Shown here: positions 26,414 to 34,273 of the stretch, piece after piece
Layout of the letters: each line of letters begins with the position of its first letter
Numbering within the stretch: the first letter of the stretch is position 1
Source of the DNA: Propionibacteriales bacterium
Lineage (GTDB): Bacteria; Actinomycetota; Actinomycetes; Propionibacteriales; Nocardioidaceae
NCBI GenBank assembly: GCA_026392455.1
Contig: JAPLCB010000009.1
Span: 248,001 to 312,000 of the forward strand
Direction: 5' to 3'
DNA: 64,000 nucleotides
Translations under genes and position numbers: made by a program
The notes under the pieces: generated by a model
The model's database searches: none
Told to the model about the DNA's origin: nothing
The model's input: only the letters and a program-made list of their open reading frames with translations

Positions 26414-27576
26414 CGGTCTTTCCTCTCTGTGACGACACGCGTCTTGACGACGCGGGGCTTGACGACGAACCTGGCAAGCACGAACAGCGACAGCACGACC
26501 ACCAGCAGCACCGTCGCGGCGGCGTAGGCGCGCACCTCGGCGTTCGGGTTGCCTGAGACGACCGAGGCGTACACGAACAGCGGCAACGAGTTCATCGGGT
26601 TGTGGAACGGGTCGGAGTTCATGAACGTCGAGGCACCCGACGTCAGCAGCACCGGGGAGGTCTCCCCCACGGCGCGCGCGACTCCGAGGATCAGCGCGGT
26701 CGCCAGACCGGGGCGAGCCGTCGGGAGCACGACCTTCCAGACGGTCTGCCACTTCGTGGCCCCCAACGCGTACGACGCCTCGCGCAACCCGCCCGGCACC
26801 ACCCGGAGCACCACGTCGCTGGCCCGCGCCATGATCGGCAGTGCCATCACCGCCAGCGCGAGCGCAGCGGCGAACCCGCTGCTCGGGACGCCGAGCTTCA
26901 CGATGAAGACCGTGTAGATGAAGAGACCGGCCACGATCGAGGGCAGGGCTGTCATCGCCTCGACCACGGCTCGCACCAACCGAGCACCGCGCCCGCCGAC
27001 CTCGGACATGTAGATCGCGGTGAGCAGCCCGAGCGGCATCGCGATCGCCACCGCGATCCCGACCTCGATCACGGTGCCGACGATGGCGTGCGCGATGCCA
27101 CCGGTGTCGAAGTCCGAGGACGGCCGGACGCCGGCCATGTCGTCGAGGTAGAAGTTCGGGTGCACCAGCGCCGGCATTCCCTTGGCCACGATCACCACGA
27201 CCGTGCTCAGCAGTGCGGCGCCGACCAGGGCCGGTCCACCGATCACGGCGGTGGTCACCACCCGGTCCACGACGACGTGCCGCGGCTGGGTCAGGGCGCT
27301 GAGGCCGGCGTAGAAGAGGACGAAAGCCAGGTACCAGCAGACGACGAACCCGATCTTGCCGTCGAAGGGCAGCAGCTTGGTGTAGAGCAACCAGACCGCG
27401 GCCAGCGACCCGATTGCTGCCGCCACCGACGTCAGGACGTCGTCGCGGGTGCGCGACCGGGGGCGGCGCAGGACCTCGGCGCCCTCGGGCACCACGGGTA
27501 CGGCCCGGCGGCGTCCGGGGAGTCGCGGCTGTTCGGCGTCCGACTCGCGGACCGGCGGCTCGACCAGGGTGGTCAC
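26410..27576 (-). CDS. pstA: Phosphate ABC transporter permease PstA
   Basis: 388 residues from a GTG at 27574-27576 that overlaps the pstC stop (GTGA). The permease core includes the cytoplasmic coupling (EAA-type) loop around REASYALGATKWQTVWKVVLPTARPGLATALILGVARAVGETSPVLL, diagnostic of PstA. PSSDFDTGGIAHAIVGTVIEVGIAVAIAMPLG is typical of the family. About 60 extra N-terminal residues are basic and proline-rich and precede two additional predicted TM segments. With PstC it forms the membrane channel. Confidence 0.93.
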   Translation of the reverse strand: MTTLVEPPVRESDAEQPRLPGRRRAVPVVPEGAEVLRRPRSRTRDDVLTSVAAAIGSLAAVWLLYTKLLPFDGKIGFVVCWYLAFVLFYAGLSALTQPRHVVVDRVVTTAVIGGPALVGAALLSTVVVIVAKGMPALVHPNFYLDDMAGVRPSSDFDTGGIAHAIVGTVIEVGIAVAIAMPLGLLTAIYMSEVGGRGARLVRAVVEAMTALPSIVAGLFIYTVFIVKLGVPSSGFAAALALAVMALPIMARASDVVLRVVPGGLREASYALGATKWQTVWKVVLPTARPGLATALILGVARAVGETSPVLLTSGASTFMNSDPFHNPMNSLPLFVYASVVSGNPNAEVRAYAAATVLLVVVLSLFVLARFVVKPRVVKTRVVTERKDR

Positions 27577-28610
27577 AGCTCGGTCACCTCGTTCCCGCGG
27601 GCGCGGGCGACGACCATGGCGGCGCCGGTGTTGACGACCAAGGTCATGCAGAACAGCACGAAACCTGCGGTGAGCAGGGCCGAGAGTTGGGACGGTGACG
27701 CCTCCTTGAAGCCGCTGGCGATCAGCGCCGAGATGGTCGACGTACCCGCCTCCAGGACGTACGGCTTGAGCTCGAAGGTCTGCGAGATGATCAGGACGAC
27801 CGAGATCGTCTCGCCGAGCGCGCGCCCCAGCGCCAGCATCGTCCCGCCGACGACGCCGCTCTTGCCGAAGGGCAGGACCACGGTCCGGACCATCGCCCAG
27901 CGGGTAGCGCCGAGCGCGATCGCCGCCTCCTTCTCGCCGACCGGCGCCTCGGAGAAGACCTCGCGCATGACCGAGGTGGCCATCGGGAAGATCATCATCG
28001 CGACCGCGATGGCGGCCATCGCCGCGGAGCCGGCGTACGACGGGTAGCCGGGCGCCTGGCTCCAGATCGGGTAGTCGGTGTCGGTCCGGACGTGGAGCAG
28101 CGGGATCCAGCCGAAGGTCTTGCTGAGCCAGTGCGCCACGTGGGTGGCGTGCGGCTGGACGAAGACGAGGACCCAGAGCCCGAAGACGATCCCGGGCACC
28201 GCGGCCATCAGGTCGGTGAGCCGGATCAGGGTCGGCCGCATCCAGCCCGGAGCCCAGTCGGTGATGAACAGGGCGCTGAGCAGGGCCAGCGGGAACGCGA
28301 ACAGCAGCGCGATCACCGCGACCTGGATGGTCCCGAGCACGACCGCCGCAATCCCGACGATGTCCTGGCTCGGCAGCCACCGGTACTCGGTGAAGTACGA
28401 CCACCCGTAGTGGCTCAGCGTCGGCCCGGCCTGGATCCCCAGGAAGATGCCGATCGAGGAGACGATCACCAGCACCAGGAGACCGACCGAACGCACACCG
28501 TTGACGAAGATCCGGTCCTGGAGGGTCAACCGGGTCGCCACCTGGCGAGGGATGTCGTCGCGCTCGAGGAGGTCGCCCCCGGCTCCCGGGCGGGGAGTCG
28601 AGTCACTCAA
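27573..28610 (-). CDS. pstC: Phosphate ABC transporter permease PstC
   Basis: 345 residues if translation begins at TTG 28608-28610 (LSDSTPRPGAGG), which has AAAGGA about 7 nt upstream; a GTG at 28649 without a site is the alternative. The family core is clear: YFTEYRWLPSQDIVGIAAVVLGTIQVAVIA, the loop APVGEKEAAIALGATRWAMVRTVVLPFGKSGVVGGTMLALGRALGETISV, and six TM segments. First gene of the locus; it overlaps pstA by 4 nt. The upstream region holds an AT-rich stretch (28687-28735) and a 32-bp tandem repeat. Confidence 0.93.
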   Translation of the reverse strand: MSDSTPRPGAGGDLLERDDIPRQVATRLTLQDRIFVNGVRSVGLLVLVIVSSIGIFLGIQAGPTLSHYGWSYFTEYRWLPSQDIVGIAAVVLGTIQVAVIALLFAFPLALLSALFITDWAPGWMRPTLIRLTDLMAAVPGIVFGLWVLVFVQPHATHVAHWLSKTFGWIPLLHVRTDTDYPIWSQAPGYPSYAGSAAMAAIAVAMMIFPMATSVMREVFSEAPVGEKEAAIALGATRWAMVRTVVLPFGKSGVVGGTMLALGRALGETISVVLIISQTFELKPYVLEAGTSTISALIASGFKEASPSQLSALLTAGFVLFCMTLVVNTGAAMVVARARGNEVTEL

Positions 28611-28686
28611 TGGACGGTCCTTTCCATGGTCTTCACCCCACCCGGTCACGGTGACGCGTGGACCAGCCCGAACTCGTCCCGGGGCG

Positions 28687-28735
28687 AAACTATACACAAT
28701 TGATCGAGTTAGGTTTCTTAGTAGACCAAATTGGG
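28687..28735 (-). promoter_or_regulatory. AT-rich leader, probable promoter of pstC
   Basis: A sharp drop in GC content upstream of pstC. Minus-strand TGTATAGT gives a plausible -10 box near 28690-28697, and TTTCTTAGT (plus strand 28714-28722) is shared with the SBP-like gene leader. No canonical -35 or PHO box seen. Confidence 0.4.
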
Positions 28736-28740
28736 TACGC

Positions 28741-28826
28741 GACCGGGCGCAGATGTCCCGCCGCAAGACGCCGACCGGGCGCAGATGTCCCGCCGCAAGA
28801 CGCCGACCGGGCGCAGATGTCCCGCC
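28741..28826. repeat. 32-bp tandem repeat, 2.7 copies
   Basis: Units start at 28741, 28773 and 28805 with GACCGGGCGCAGATGTCCCG; the last is truncated after 22 nt. The copies are identical where they overlap. They lie between the TetR stop codon and the pstC promoter. Confidence 0.9.
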
Positions 28827-28831
28827 AGGAC

Positions 28832-29395
28832 CTAGGGCTGGGCTTCGCTGCTGAGGAAGGTGATCAGGTTCTCGATGTCGTCGGCCGTCGGCTGCGGCAA
28901 CGAGGCCTGGCCGTGGGCGAACCCGATGCCGGCGTACACCAGGAGGCCGGCGCGAAGCCGGGCGTCCTGCGCCGAGTGGCCGAGCTCCAGCAGGGCGGCC
29001 TGGACGAGCTCGAAGACGAACTGGTCGGCCTCGACGATCACCACGGCGACCTTGGCGTCGTCCTTGGCCCACTCGCGCAAGGCCCGCTCGACGCTCCAGG
29101 AGCGGTCGTCGATCAGCCGCAGCGCCATCGCCCGGATCCGCTCCAGCGGAGGCAGCGCGTGCAGCTCCGAGAGCCCGCTCAACGCCTCGCGGGTCTCCGC
29201 GCACCACTTCTCCGCGATCGCGGCGAGGAAGGCGTCCAGGTCGGCGAAGTGCCAGTAGAAGCTGCCCTTGGTCACCCCGAGCTCACGGCAGAGCCGGTTG
29301 ATCTTGATCGCCCCGACGCCTTCGTCCATCAGCAGGGCGAGGGCGCGCTCGGTCCAGTCGTCGATGGACAACCTGGAGGAGGCGCTCGCAGTCAC
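28832..29395 (-). CDS. TetR-family transcriptional regulator
   Basis: 187 residues from the GTG at 29393-29395, preceded by AAGGTGG. An in-frame ATG at 29443 lies inside the operator palindrome and is rejected. The N-terminal helix-turn-helix is standard TetR: WTERALALLMDEGVGAIKINRLCRELGVTKGSFYWHFADLDAFLAAI. The C-terminal ligand domain is helical and less conserved. It is divergent from the MpaB-like gene, and the palindrome CCATACCTTAGGGTATGG lies between them. A near-identical palindrome lies at the Mce operon promoter, so this protein is the best candidate regulator of both. The ligand is unknown, probably a lipid or acyl-CoA given the targets. Confidence 0.88.
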   Translation of the reverse strand: MTASASSRLSIDDWTERALALLMDEGVGAIKINRLCRELGVTKGSFYWHFADLDAFLAAIAEKWCAETREALSGLSELHALPPLERIRAMALRLIDDRSWSVERALREWAKDDAKVAVVIVEADQFVFELVQAALLELGHSAQDARLRAGLLVYAGIGFAHGQASLPQPTADDIENLITFLSSEAQP

Positions 29396-29439
29396 GGGAC
29401 CCACCTTAGCGAGGGTGCGGACGGTTGCTGACCGGCTGA

Positions 29440-29457
29440 CCATACCTTAGGGTATGG
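29440..29457. promoter_or_regulatory. TetR operator palindrome (site 1)
   Basis: CCATACC-TTAG-GGTATGG, perfect 7-bp arms, between the TetR gene and the MpaB-like gene. It ends 4 nt before the ATG of the latter. The arms are identical to those of site 2 at 40291-40308. Confidence 0.8.
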
Positions 29458-29461
29458 AGTT

Positions 29462-30736
29462 ATGACCGCTGAGACGACTCCCGACGTCGACCGCCGTGAA
29501 TGGCGCGCACCCACGCACTTCCGGTACTGGGAAGCCCGCGACGAACCGGCCTGGCGCAGCCGCGAGAAGCTGGTCAAGAAGCTGTTCGGCCACGAACTCT
29601 TCCCGACCGATGAGCACGCCCGGTTCCTCCTCGACGACCTGTACGGCGGCGACCCGGTCGCCGAGCGGTTCGTGGCTGAGGTCTTCTCCGGTCCCGGCGG
29701 CCACCAGAAGGGCCGGGCGATGCTGACCCGGGCGCTCGCCGACGGCATCGATGCCGTCGAGGACGCACCGCAGTCGATGAAGGACCTGTTTGCCGAGTTC
29801 GACACGGTGCCGGACTGGGTCGACCGCGACCAGGTCGAGCTCGGGGCGGAGATCTGGCGACGCTGGGGGACGATGCTCTTCAACGTCGCCGGCGTGATCA
29901 CCCTGGAGATCTACACCGAGAGCGGCGTCGCCACCCCGCTGTCCCTGGCCGGCGGGTATGCCGGCGACAACGCACTGCGACGGTTCCTGGAGTCCTGCAA
30001 GTTCTGGATCGACACCTCCGAGGCCGAGGCCCTCTTCACCCCCGGCTCCGAGGGCCGGACCACGGCGATGCTGGTCCGGATCATGCACGTCGCGGTCCGC
30101 AAGCGGGTCGAGGACCACCCCGAGTGGGACAGCGAGAAGTGGGGCCTGCCGATCAGCCAGACCTACATGATGCTCACCCAGATCGGCGGCAGCATCGCCC
30201 CCGCGATGGCGCTGTGGGTGCTGGGCTACCAGACCACGCCGAAGGAGATGCGCGCTCTGCTGCACTTCAACCAGTACCAGGGCCACCTGCTCGGCGTGCA
30301 GCCGCAGTGGCGGCCCACGACCGTCCGCGACTGCCTCCAGGTGCTGGCGATGTCCACGGCGGCCCGGTCCTACGACTCCGGCCAGCACGGCAAGGAACTG
30401 ATCGAGTCGTTCCCGGCGGCCTTCGCCCCGCGCCCCGGCCAGACCCGGCTGCAGCGGCTGCGGTCGGCGTACAGCTACCGGATCATCGCGGCGTACTGCG
30501 GGGTCTGGATGGCGCCGGCGACCCGCAAGCCGTACGACCTGCCGCGGGCCTTCCCCTGGGTCCTGATCCTGGTGCTGCGCTGGCCACTGATCACGGTCAC
30601 CGAGCTGCTGCGTCGCCTGCCCGGCCTCGGCGGCCTGCACAACAAGGTCATGGTCAAGCACCGGCGCAGCTGGTACGAGGCCCAGATGGAAGGCCGCGAG
30701 GCCGCCTTCGACGCGTCCTCCGGGCTGCGTCGCTAG
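29462..30736 (+). CDS. Oxygenase MpaB-family protein (DUF2236, latex-clearing-protein-like)
   Basis: 424 residues of the DUF2236 family, which includes the b-type haem oxygenase latex clearing protein Lcp and fungal MpaB; members cleave or oxidise long hydrophobic chains. All-helical pattern with family stretches FRYWEARDEPAWRSREKLVKKLFG, TESGVATPLSLAGGYAGDNALRRFLES, and VRIMHVAVRKRVE with a candidate haem-ligand His. A C-terminal hydrophobic segment (AFPWVLILVLRWPLITVTELL) may sit on the membrane. There is no Shine-Dalgarno and the operator abuts the ATG, so translation may be leaderless. The CrtC/AttH-like gene follows 99 bp downstream. The substrate is unknown. Confidence 0.78.
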   Translation: MTAETTPDVDRREWRAPTHFRYWEARDEPAWRSREKLVKKLFGHELFPTDEHARFLLDDLYGGDPVAERFVAEVFSGPGGHQKGRAMLTRALADGIDAVEDAPQSMKDLFAEFDTVPDWVDRDQVELGAEIWRRWGTMLFNVAGVITLEIYTESGVATPLSLAGGYAGDNALRRFLESCKFWIDTSEAEALFTPGSEGRTTAMLVRIMHVAVRKRVEDHPEWDSEKWGLPISQTYMMLTQIGGSIAPAMALWVLGYQTTPKEMRALLHFNQYQGHLLGVQPQWRPTTVRDCLQVLAMSTAARSYDSGQHGKELIESFPAAFAPRPGQTRLQRLRSAYSYRIIAAYCGVWMAPATRKPYDLPRAFPWVLILVLRWPLITVTELLRRLPGLGGLHNKVMVKHRRSWYEAQMEGREAAFDASSGLRR

Positions 30737-30760
30737 CTCCAGCCAGGTACCGAGGCTCCC

Positions 30761-30815
30761 TCCGAGGCTCGTTCACGGCACCTCAGGACAAGCCCTGCGC
30801 TCGCGCCTCAACCAC
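30761..30815. repeat. Degenerate REP-like repeats
   Basis: TCCGAGGCTCG followed by GGCACCTCA (30761-30785) and then GCGCTCGCGCCTCAACCA (about 30796-30813) resemble decayed arms of the TTTCGAGGC...ACCTCAACCAG element. They lie in the 99-bp gap between the MpaB-like and CrtC-like genes. Confidence 0.35.
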
Positions 30816-30835
30816 CACCGAAGTGAGGAATCACC

Positions 30836-31903
30836 TTGAGCAAGACCGCCATCGTCGAGGCCTGGAACGGGCCCGGCCCGCAGGACTCGTTCATCACCGA
30901 GGTCCAGCCCGTCGACCACGGGCTGCACCCGTCGACCAGCAAGCTCGCCTTCGAGCACTGGTACTTCGACGCCCGCCTGGACACCGGCCACACCGTCGTC
31001 GGCTTCATCACCAAGCGCCGGCCGGAAGAACCGCCGTGGGCGAAGCCGTCGGTGGAGCTGCTGATCTACTCCCCCGACGGCACCAAGCGACAGGTCCGGG
31101 CGCACTACCCGAAGACCGAGGCCAGCTTCGCGCTCGACGACGTCAACGCCCAGGTCGGTCCGAACAAGTGCTGGGTCGACCGCTCCGGCGCCCTGCCGGT
31201 GCAGCACCTCTTCATGGCCGAGGAGGACGTCGTCTTCGACCTGGCCTTCCACAACGAGCTGCCGAGCTGGATGCCGGGCAAGGGCGAGACGCACTACAAC
31301 GCCAAGGAGTCCTTCGGCTGGGTCGTCGCGGCCCCGCGCGCCCGGATCACCGGAACCGTGAAGATCGGTGACCTGACCCTGGACGCCGCCGGCATCGGGT
31401 ACGCCGACCACAACTGGGGCGCCGGCGACATGAAGCGGATCATCGAGCGCTGGCACTGGGGCCGCCTGTACGTCGAGGACTACTCGTTCCTCTTCGCCAA
31501 CGTGATGACCCAGAAGCGGTTCGACCACCACCGCTCGCAGCCGGTGATGCTCGCCAAGAACGACAAGATCGTGCTGAGCACCGGCGAGGTCGAGCTCACC
31601 GAGGGCCCCATGGTGTTCCACGAGAACGCCAACCGCGAGTACCCCACCTGGGTCGAGCTGAGCTCGCCGGGCACGTTCAACCTCCGCCTGGACGTCGAGC
31701 GAATCATCGATTCGCAGGACCTGCTCGACGAGGTCCCGGTGATCCGTCGGATCAAGCCGCTGATCCGCACGCTCGTCGGCCGCCCCGGCTACTTCCGCTT
31801 CGACTCGAAGTTCGTCCTGGACGTCTGGGAGGACACCCCCGACGGCGTCGTCAAGCAGACCCGGACCGGCCACACGCTGCACGAGATGGTCGCCCTCGCC
31901 TGA
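30836..31903 (+). CDS. CrtC/AttH-like (lipocalin-like hydratase family) protein
   Basis: 355 residues from a TTG start at 30836 with GAGGAAT upstream. The sequence fits the CrtC/AttH-type double-calycin fold, used by carotenoid 1,2-hydratase and related lipid-binding enzymes: FEHWYFDARLDTGHTVVGFITKR near the N terminus, and the family hallmark GIGYADHNWGAGDMKRIIERWHWGRLY at about residues 183-208. There is no signal peptide. It probably forms an operon with the MpaB-like gene under the TetR operator. Hydration or binding of an isoprenoid or steroid-like molecule is possible but inferred. Confidence 0.68.
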   Translation: MSKTAIVEAWNGPGPQDSFITEVQPVDHGLHPSTSKLAFEHWYFDARLDTGHTVVGFITKRRPEEPPWAKPSVELLIYSPDGTKRQVRAHYPKTEASFALDDVNAQVGPNKCWVDRSGALPVQHLFMAEEDVVFDLAFHNELPSWMPGKGETHYNAKESFGWVVAAPRARITGTVKIGDLTLDAAGIGYADHNWGAGDMKRIIERWHWGRLYVEDYSFLFANVMTQKRFDHHRSQPVMLAKNDKIVLSTGEVELTEGPMVFHENANREYPTWVELSSPGTFNLRLDVERIIDSQDLLDEVPVIRRIKPLIRTLVGRPGYFRFDSKFVLDVWEDTPDGVVKQTRTGHTLHEMVALA

Positions 31904-31914
31904 TCCGTTGAGAA

Positions 31915-32031
31915 GGGCCTGCCGCGCTGTTCAGTCGGGCCTGCCGCGCTGTTCAGTCGGGCCCGCCGCACTGTTCAGAAGGGCCTGCCGCGCTGTTCAG
32001 TCGGGCCCGCCGCGCTTTTCAGTCGGGCCCG
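31915..32031. repeat. 22-bp tandem repeat, five copies plus a partial
   Basis: Units begin at 31915, 31937, 31959, 31981 and 32003 with GGGCCTGCCGCGCTGTTCAG or one- to few-base variants, and end GTC or GAA. A sixth unit is cut after 7 nt. It fills the gap between the convergent CrtC-like and mceF genes. No spacers are present, so this is not CRISPR. Confidence 0.92.
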
Positions 32032-32081
32032 GAGGTTCGTACGGAGCGTAGGGCCCATCTCAAGCGCGCGGCACGCCCCTC

Positions 32082-33161
32082 TCAACGGGTGACGCCGCGC
32101 GGGACGCTGGCAGGCTCCCGGCAGCCGATGTCCGCGGGGAGCTTCGAGGGCGTCGGGTCGTGGATCGACTTCCACTGCTCGGCCGGGATGTAACCCAGGC
32201 GGCACGGCGTCGGGCTCCCACCGCCGACGAAGGTGAAGTGGGCCCGGCCGTCGCGGCCCGGGGTCTGCGCGCTGGCCAGCGCCCACGGCACGGCGACCAG
32301 GGTCTCCTCCAGACCGTCGCGGTGATCAGCACCGATCCCCGACAAGATCACCAGCGGGTCCAGCAGCGCCGCCAGCCCCGGGTCCAGCCCGTCGGCCAGT
32401 GCTTGCAGCTGACGGGCCGCCAGGGTCCCGTCGGTGAACACCGCCCGCACCTGCGGGTCGTTGGTGGCGAAGACGCCGGTGACCTTCACCAGGTCGCCCA
32501 GCAAGGTGGCGATCGTGTCGGCCTGCTCGTTCTGGGTGCCGAGCACGACGGCGCCGTCGCGGAGCAACGCCGTGGTGGCCGGCAGCGCGTCCTGGGCCTC
32601 GGCGAGGATGTTCTCGGAGTTGGCGAACAACCGGCCCAGGTCGTCCCCGGCTCCGCTGAACGCGGCCGCTGACTCGTCGACGACGGTCGCCAGCGCCTCG
32701 GGGTCCACCGAGCGCAGCAGTCGGTCGGTCGCCACGATCAGCTCCTGGTCGTCGACCGGGGTCGAGGTCGCCCCGACACCGATCACCGCACCGTCCGCCA
32801 GGAAGGGCCCGTCGTTGGTGTGCGGGACCAGGTCGACGTACTGCTCGCCCACGGCCGAGCGGTTGTGCACCTCCGCGGTCAGGTCGTCGGCCGGGATCTT
32901 CCACTTGTTCTTGATCGCCAGGACCGCGGTGACACCGTCGGTGCGGAACTCCAGGTCGGTCACCCGCCCGACGGTGAACCCTCGGTAGGTCACCTCACCG
33001 CGCTCGAAGAGCCCGCCGCTCTCCTCCAGCTGCACCGAGACCGTGTACGTCGTGGAGAACCACGCGTCGGTCAGGCCGGCGTAGCGGGCACCGGCGTTGA
33101 CGATCGCGATCCCGGAGATGACCAGGAAGACCCAGAGCCGGATCCGTACGCCGCGGGTCAC
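32082..33161 (-). CDS. mceF: Mce-family protein, sixth of the operon (MceF-like)
   Basis: 359 residues: an N-terminal TM anchor (RLWVFLVISGIAIVNAGARY), the MCE/MlaD domain at about 37-115 (YTVSVQLEESGGLFERGEVTYRGFTVGRVTDLEFR) and a long helical region that ends in a Cys-containing tail. Mce proteins form hexameric tunnels that carry lipids across the cell envelope to the YrbE permeases. Last gene of the operon; it overlaps mceE by ATGA. A 22-bp tandem repeat array lies downstream. Subunit letters are assigned by gene order only. Confidence 0.9.
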   Translation of the reverse strand: MTRGVRIRLWVFLVISGIAIVNAGARYAGLTDAWFSTTYTVSVQLEESGGLFERGEVTYRGFTVGRVTDLEFRTDGVTAVLAIKNKWKIPADDLTAEVHNRSAVGEQYVDLVPHTNDGPFLADGAVIGVGATSTPVDDQELIVATDRLLRSVDPEALATVVDESAAAFSGAGDDLGRLFANSENILAEAQDALPATTALLRDGAVVLGTQNEQADTIATLLGDLVKVTGVFATNDPQVRAVFTDGTLAARQLQALADGLDPGLAALLDPLVILSGIGADHRDGLEETLVAVPWALASAQTPGRDGRAHFTFVGGGSPTPCRLGYIPAEQWKSIHDPTPSKLPADIGCREPASVPRGVTR

Positions 33162-34273
33162 CGGGTGCCTCCCAGCAGTCCGTTGACCACGCCGAGCAGC
33201 TGGCCCAGCCCACTGGTGGGCGGGGTCGTCGACGGCACCGGCAGAGCCGGGGCCGTCTGCTCGCCGAGCAGGTCCTGCAGCTTCTCGTCGTCGCCGACGA
33301 GATTGCCGATCAGCCTCAACGGGGTCAGGTCGACCAGCACGTCGAGGTTGACGTAGTCGCCCTTGACCGCGTTCAGCACCTCGTCGGGGAACGGGAAGCT
33401 CAGCACCGTCTCCAGCACCTTGGGCAGGTCGTCGCCGGCCTTCTGCAGCTGGGCGAGCACCGGCTCGAGCGCCTTCAGGTCAGCCACCAGGTCGGCGCCC
33501 GAGCGGCGGACCAGGGTGCTGGCCTGCTGACTGAAGTCCGAGAGGTGGTCCAGCATCGCGACCAGCTCCTGCCGCTGGCCGGCCAGCGTCCGGACCGCCG
33601 GGGTGATCGTGTCCAGCGCCGCTGCCACGGTGGACCGGTCGTCGGCGATCTGCCCGGCCAGCCGGTCCACGTTGCCCAACGTCGAGATGATGGTCGCGCG
33701 GTTGCGGTCCAGGGTGCCGACGAAGCCGTTGAGCTCGCGCAGGAAGGTCTTGGTCGCCTCGGTGTCGCCCAACGCGGTGTCGAGCTCGGTCGTGATGGTC
33801 TTGAGCTGGGCGATCCCGCCGCCGTTCAGCAGCAGCGACAGCGCGCCGAGCACCTCCTCGACCTCGCGGCCCCGACTGGTGCTGGCCAACGCGATCGTGG
33901 CACCGGACACCAGGGTGCCCGAGGCGGCTCCGGGTACCGCCAGCTCGACGTACTTCTCACCCAGCAGGCTGGTCTGCGCGATCCGGGCGGTCACGTTGGC
34001 CGGGAGGTCCAGGTCGCTGCGCAGCCTCAGGGTGACCCGGGCGTTCCAGCCGTCGCGACCGATCTCGGCGACCTTGCCGACCGTCACGTCGTCGTACTTC
34101 ACGGTGGCATCGCGGGCCAGGCTCAGCACGTCGGTGAACTCTGCGGTCACGACCAGCGGGTCTGCGCCGACGTCGGGCCCGCCGGGCAGCGGCAGGTCCT
34201 GCATCCCGGCGAAGCCGCAGCCGCTGAGCAGCAGCGCCAGCAGGGCTGCGGTCCCGGCTGTCCGGCGGCTCAC
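33158..34273 (-). CDS. mceE: Mce-family lipoprotein (MceE-like)
   Basis: 371 residues from a GTG at 34271-34273 that overlaps the mceD stop (GTGA). A signal sequence with lipobox LLLSGC (Cys about 19) makes it the lipoprotein subunit, the usual property of the fifth Mce gene. The MCE domain follows at about 42-125 (PLVVTAEFTDVLSLARDATVKYDDVTVGKVAEIGRDG), then the extended helical domain and a Pro-rich end. Confidence 0.92.
   Translation of the reverse strand: MSRRTAGTAALLALLLSGCGFAGMQDLPLPGGPDVGADPLVVTAEFTDVLSLARDATVKYDDVTVGKVAEIGRDGWNARVTLRLRSDLDLPANVTARIAQTSLLGEKYVELAVPGAASGTLVSGATIALASTSRGREVEEVLGALSLLLNGGGIAQLKTITTELDTALGDTEATKTFLRELNGFVGTLDRNRATIISTLGNVDRLAGQIADDRSTVAAALDTITPAVRTLAGQRQELVAMLDHLSDFSQQASTLVRRSGADLVADLKALEPVLAQLQKAGDDLPKVLETVLSFPFPDEVLNAVKGDYVNLDVLVDLTPLRLIGNLVGDDEKLQDLLGEQTAPALPVPSTTPPTSGLGQLLGVVNGLLGGTR

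Noticed and set aside
28620-28735. A Streptomyces-type PHO box upstream of pstC
   Set aside because: No pair of GTTCACC-like direct repeats could be found, only AT-rich sequence.
29441-29443. An ATG as start of the TetR gene
   Set aside because: It lies inside the operator palindrome and has no Shine-Dalgarno; the GTG at 29395 has one and gives the standard TetR length.
31915-32031. The 22-bp tandem array considered as a CRISPR
   Set aside because: The units abut with no spacers and no cas genes are near.
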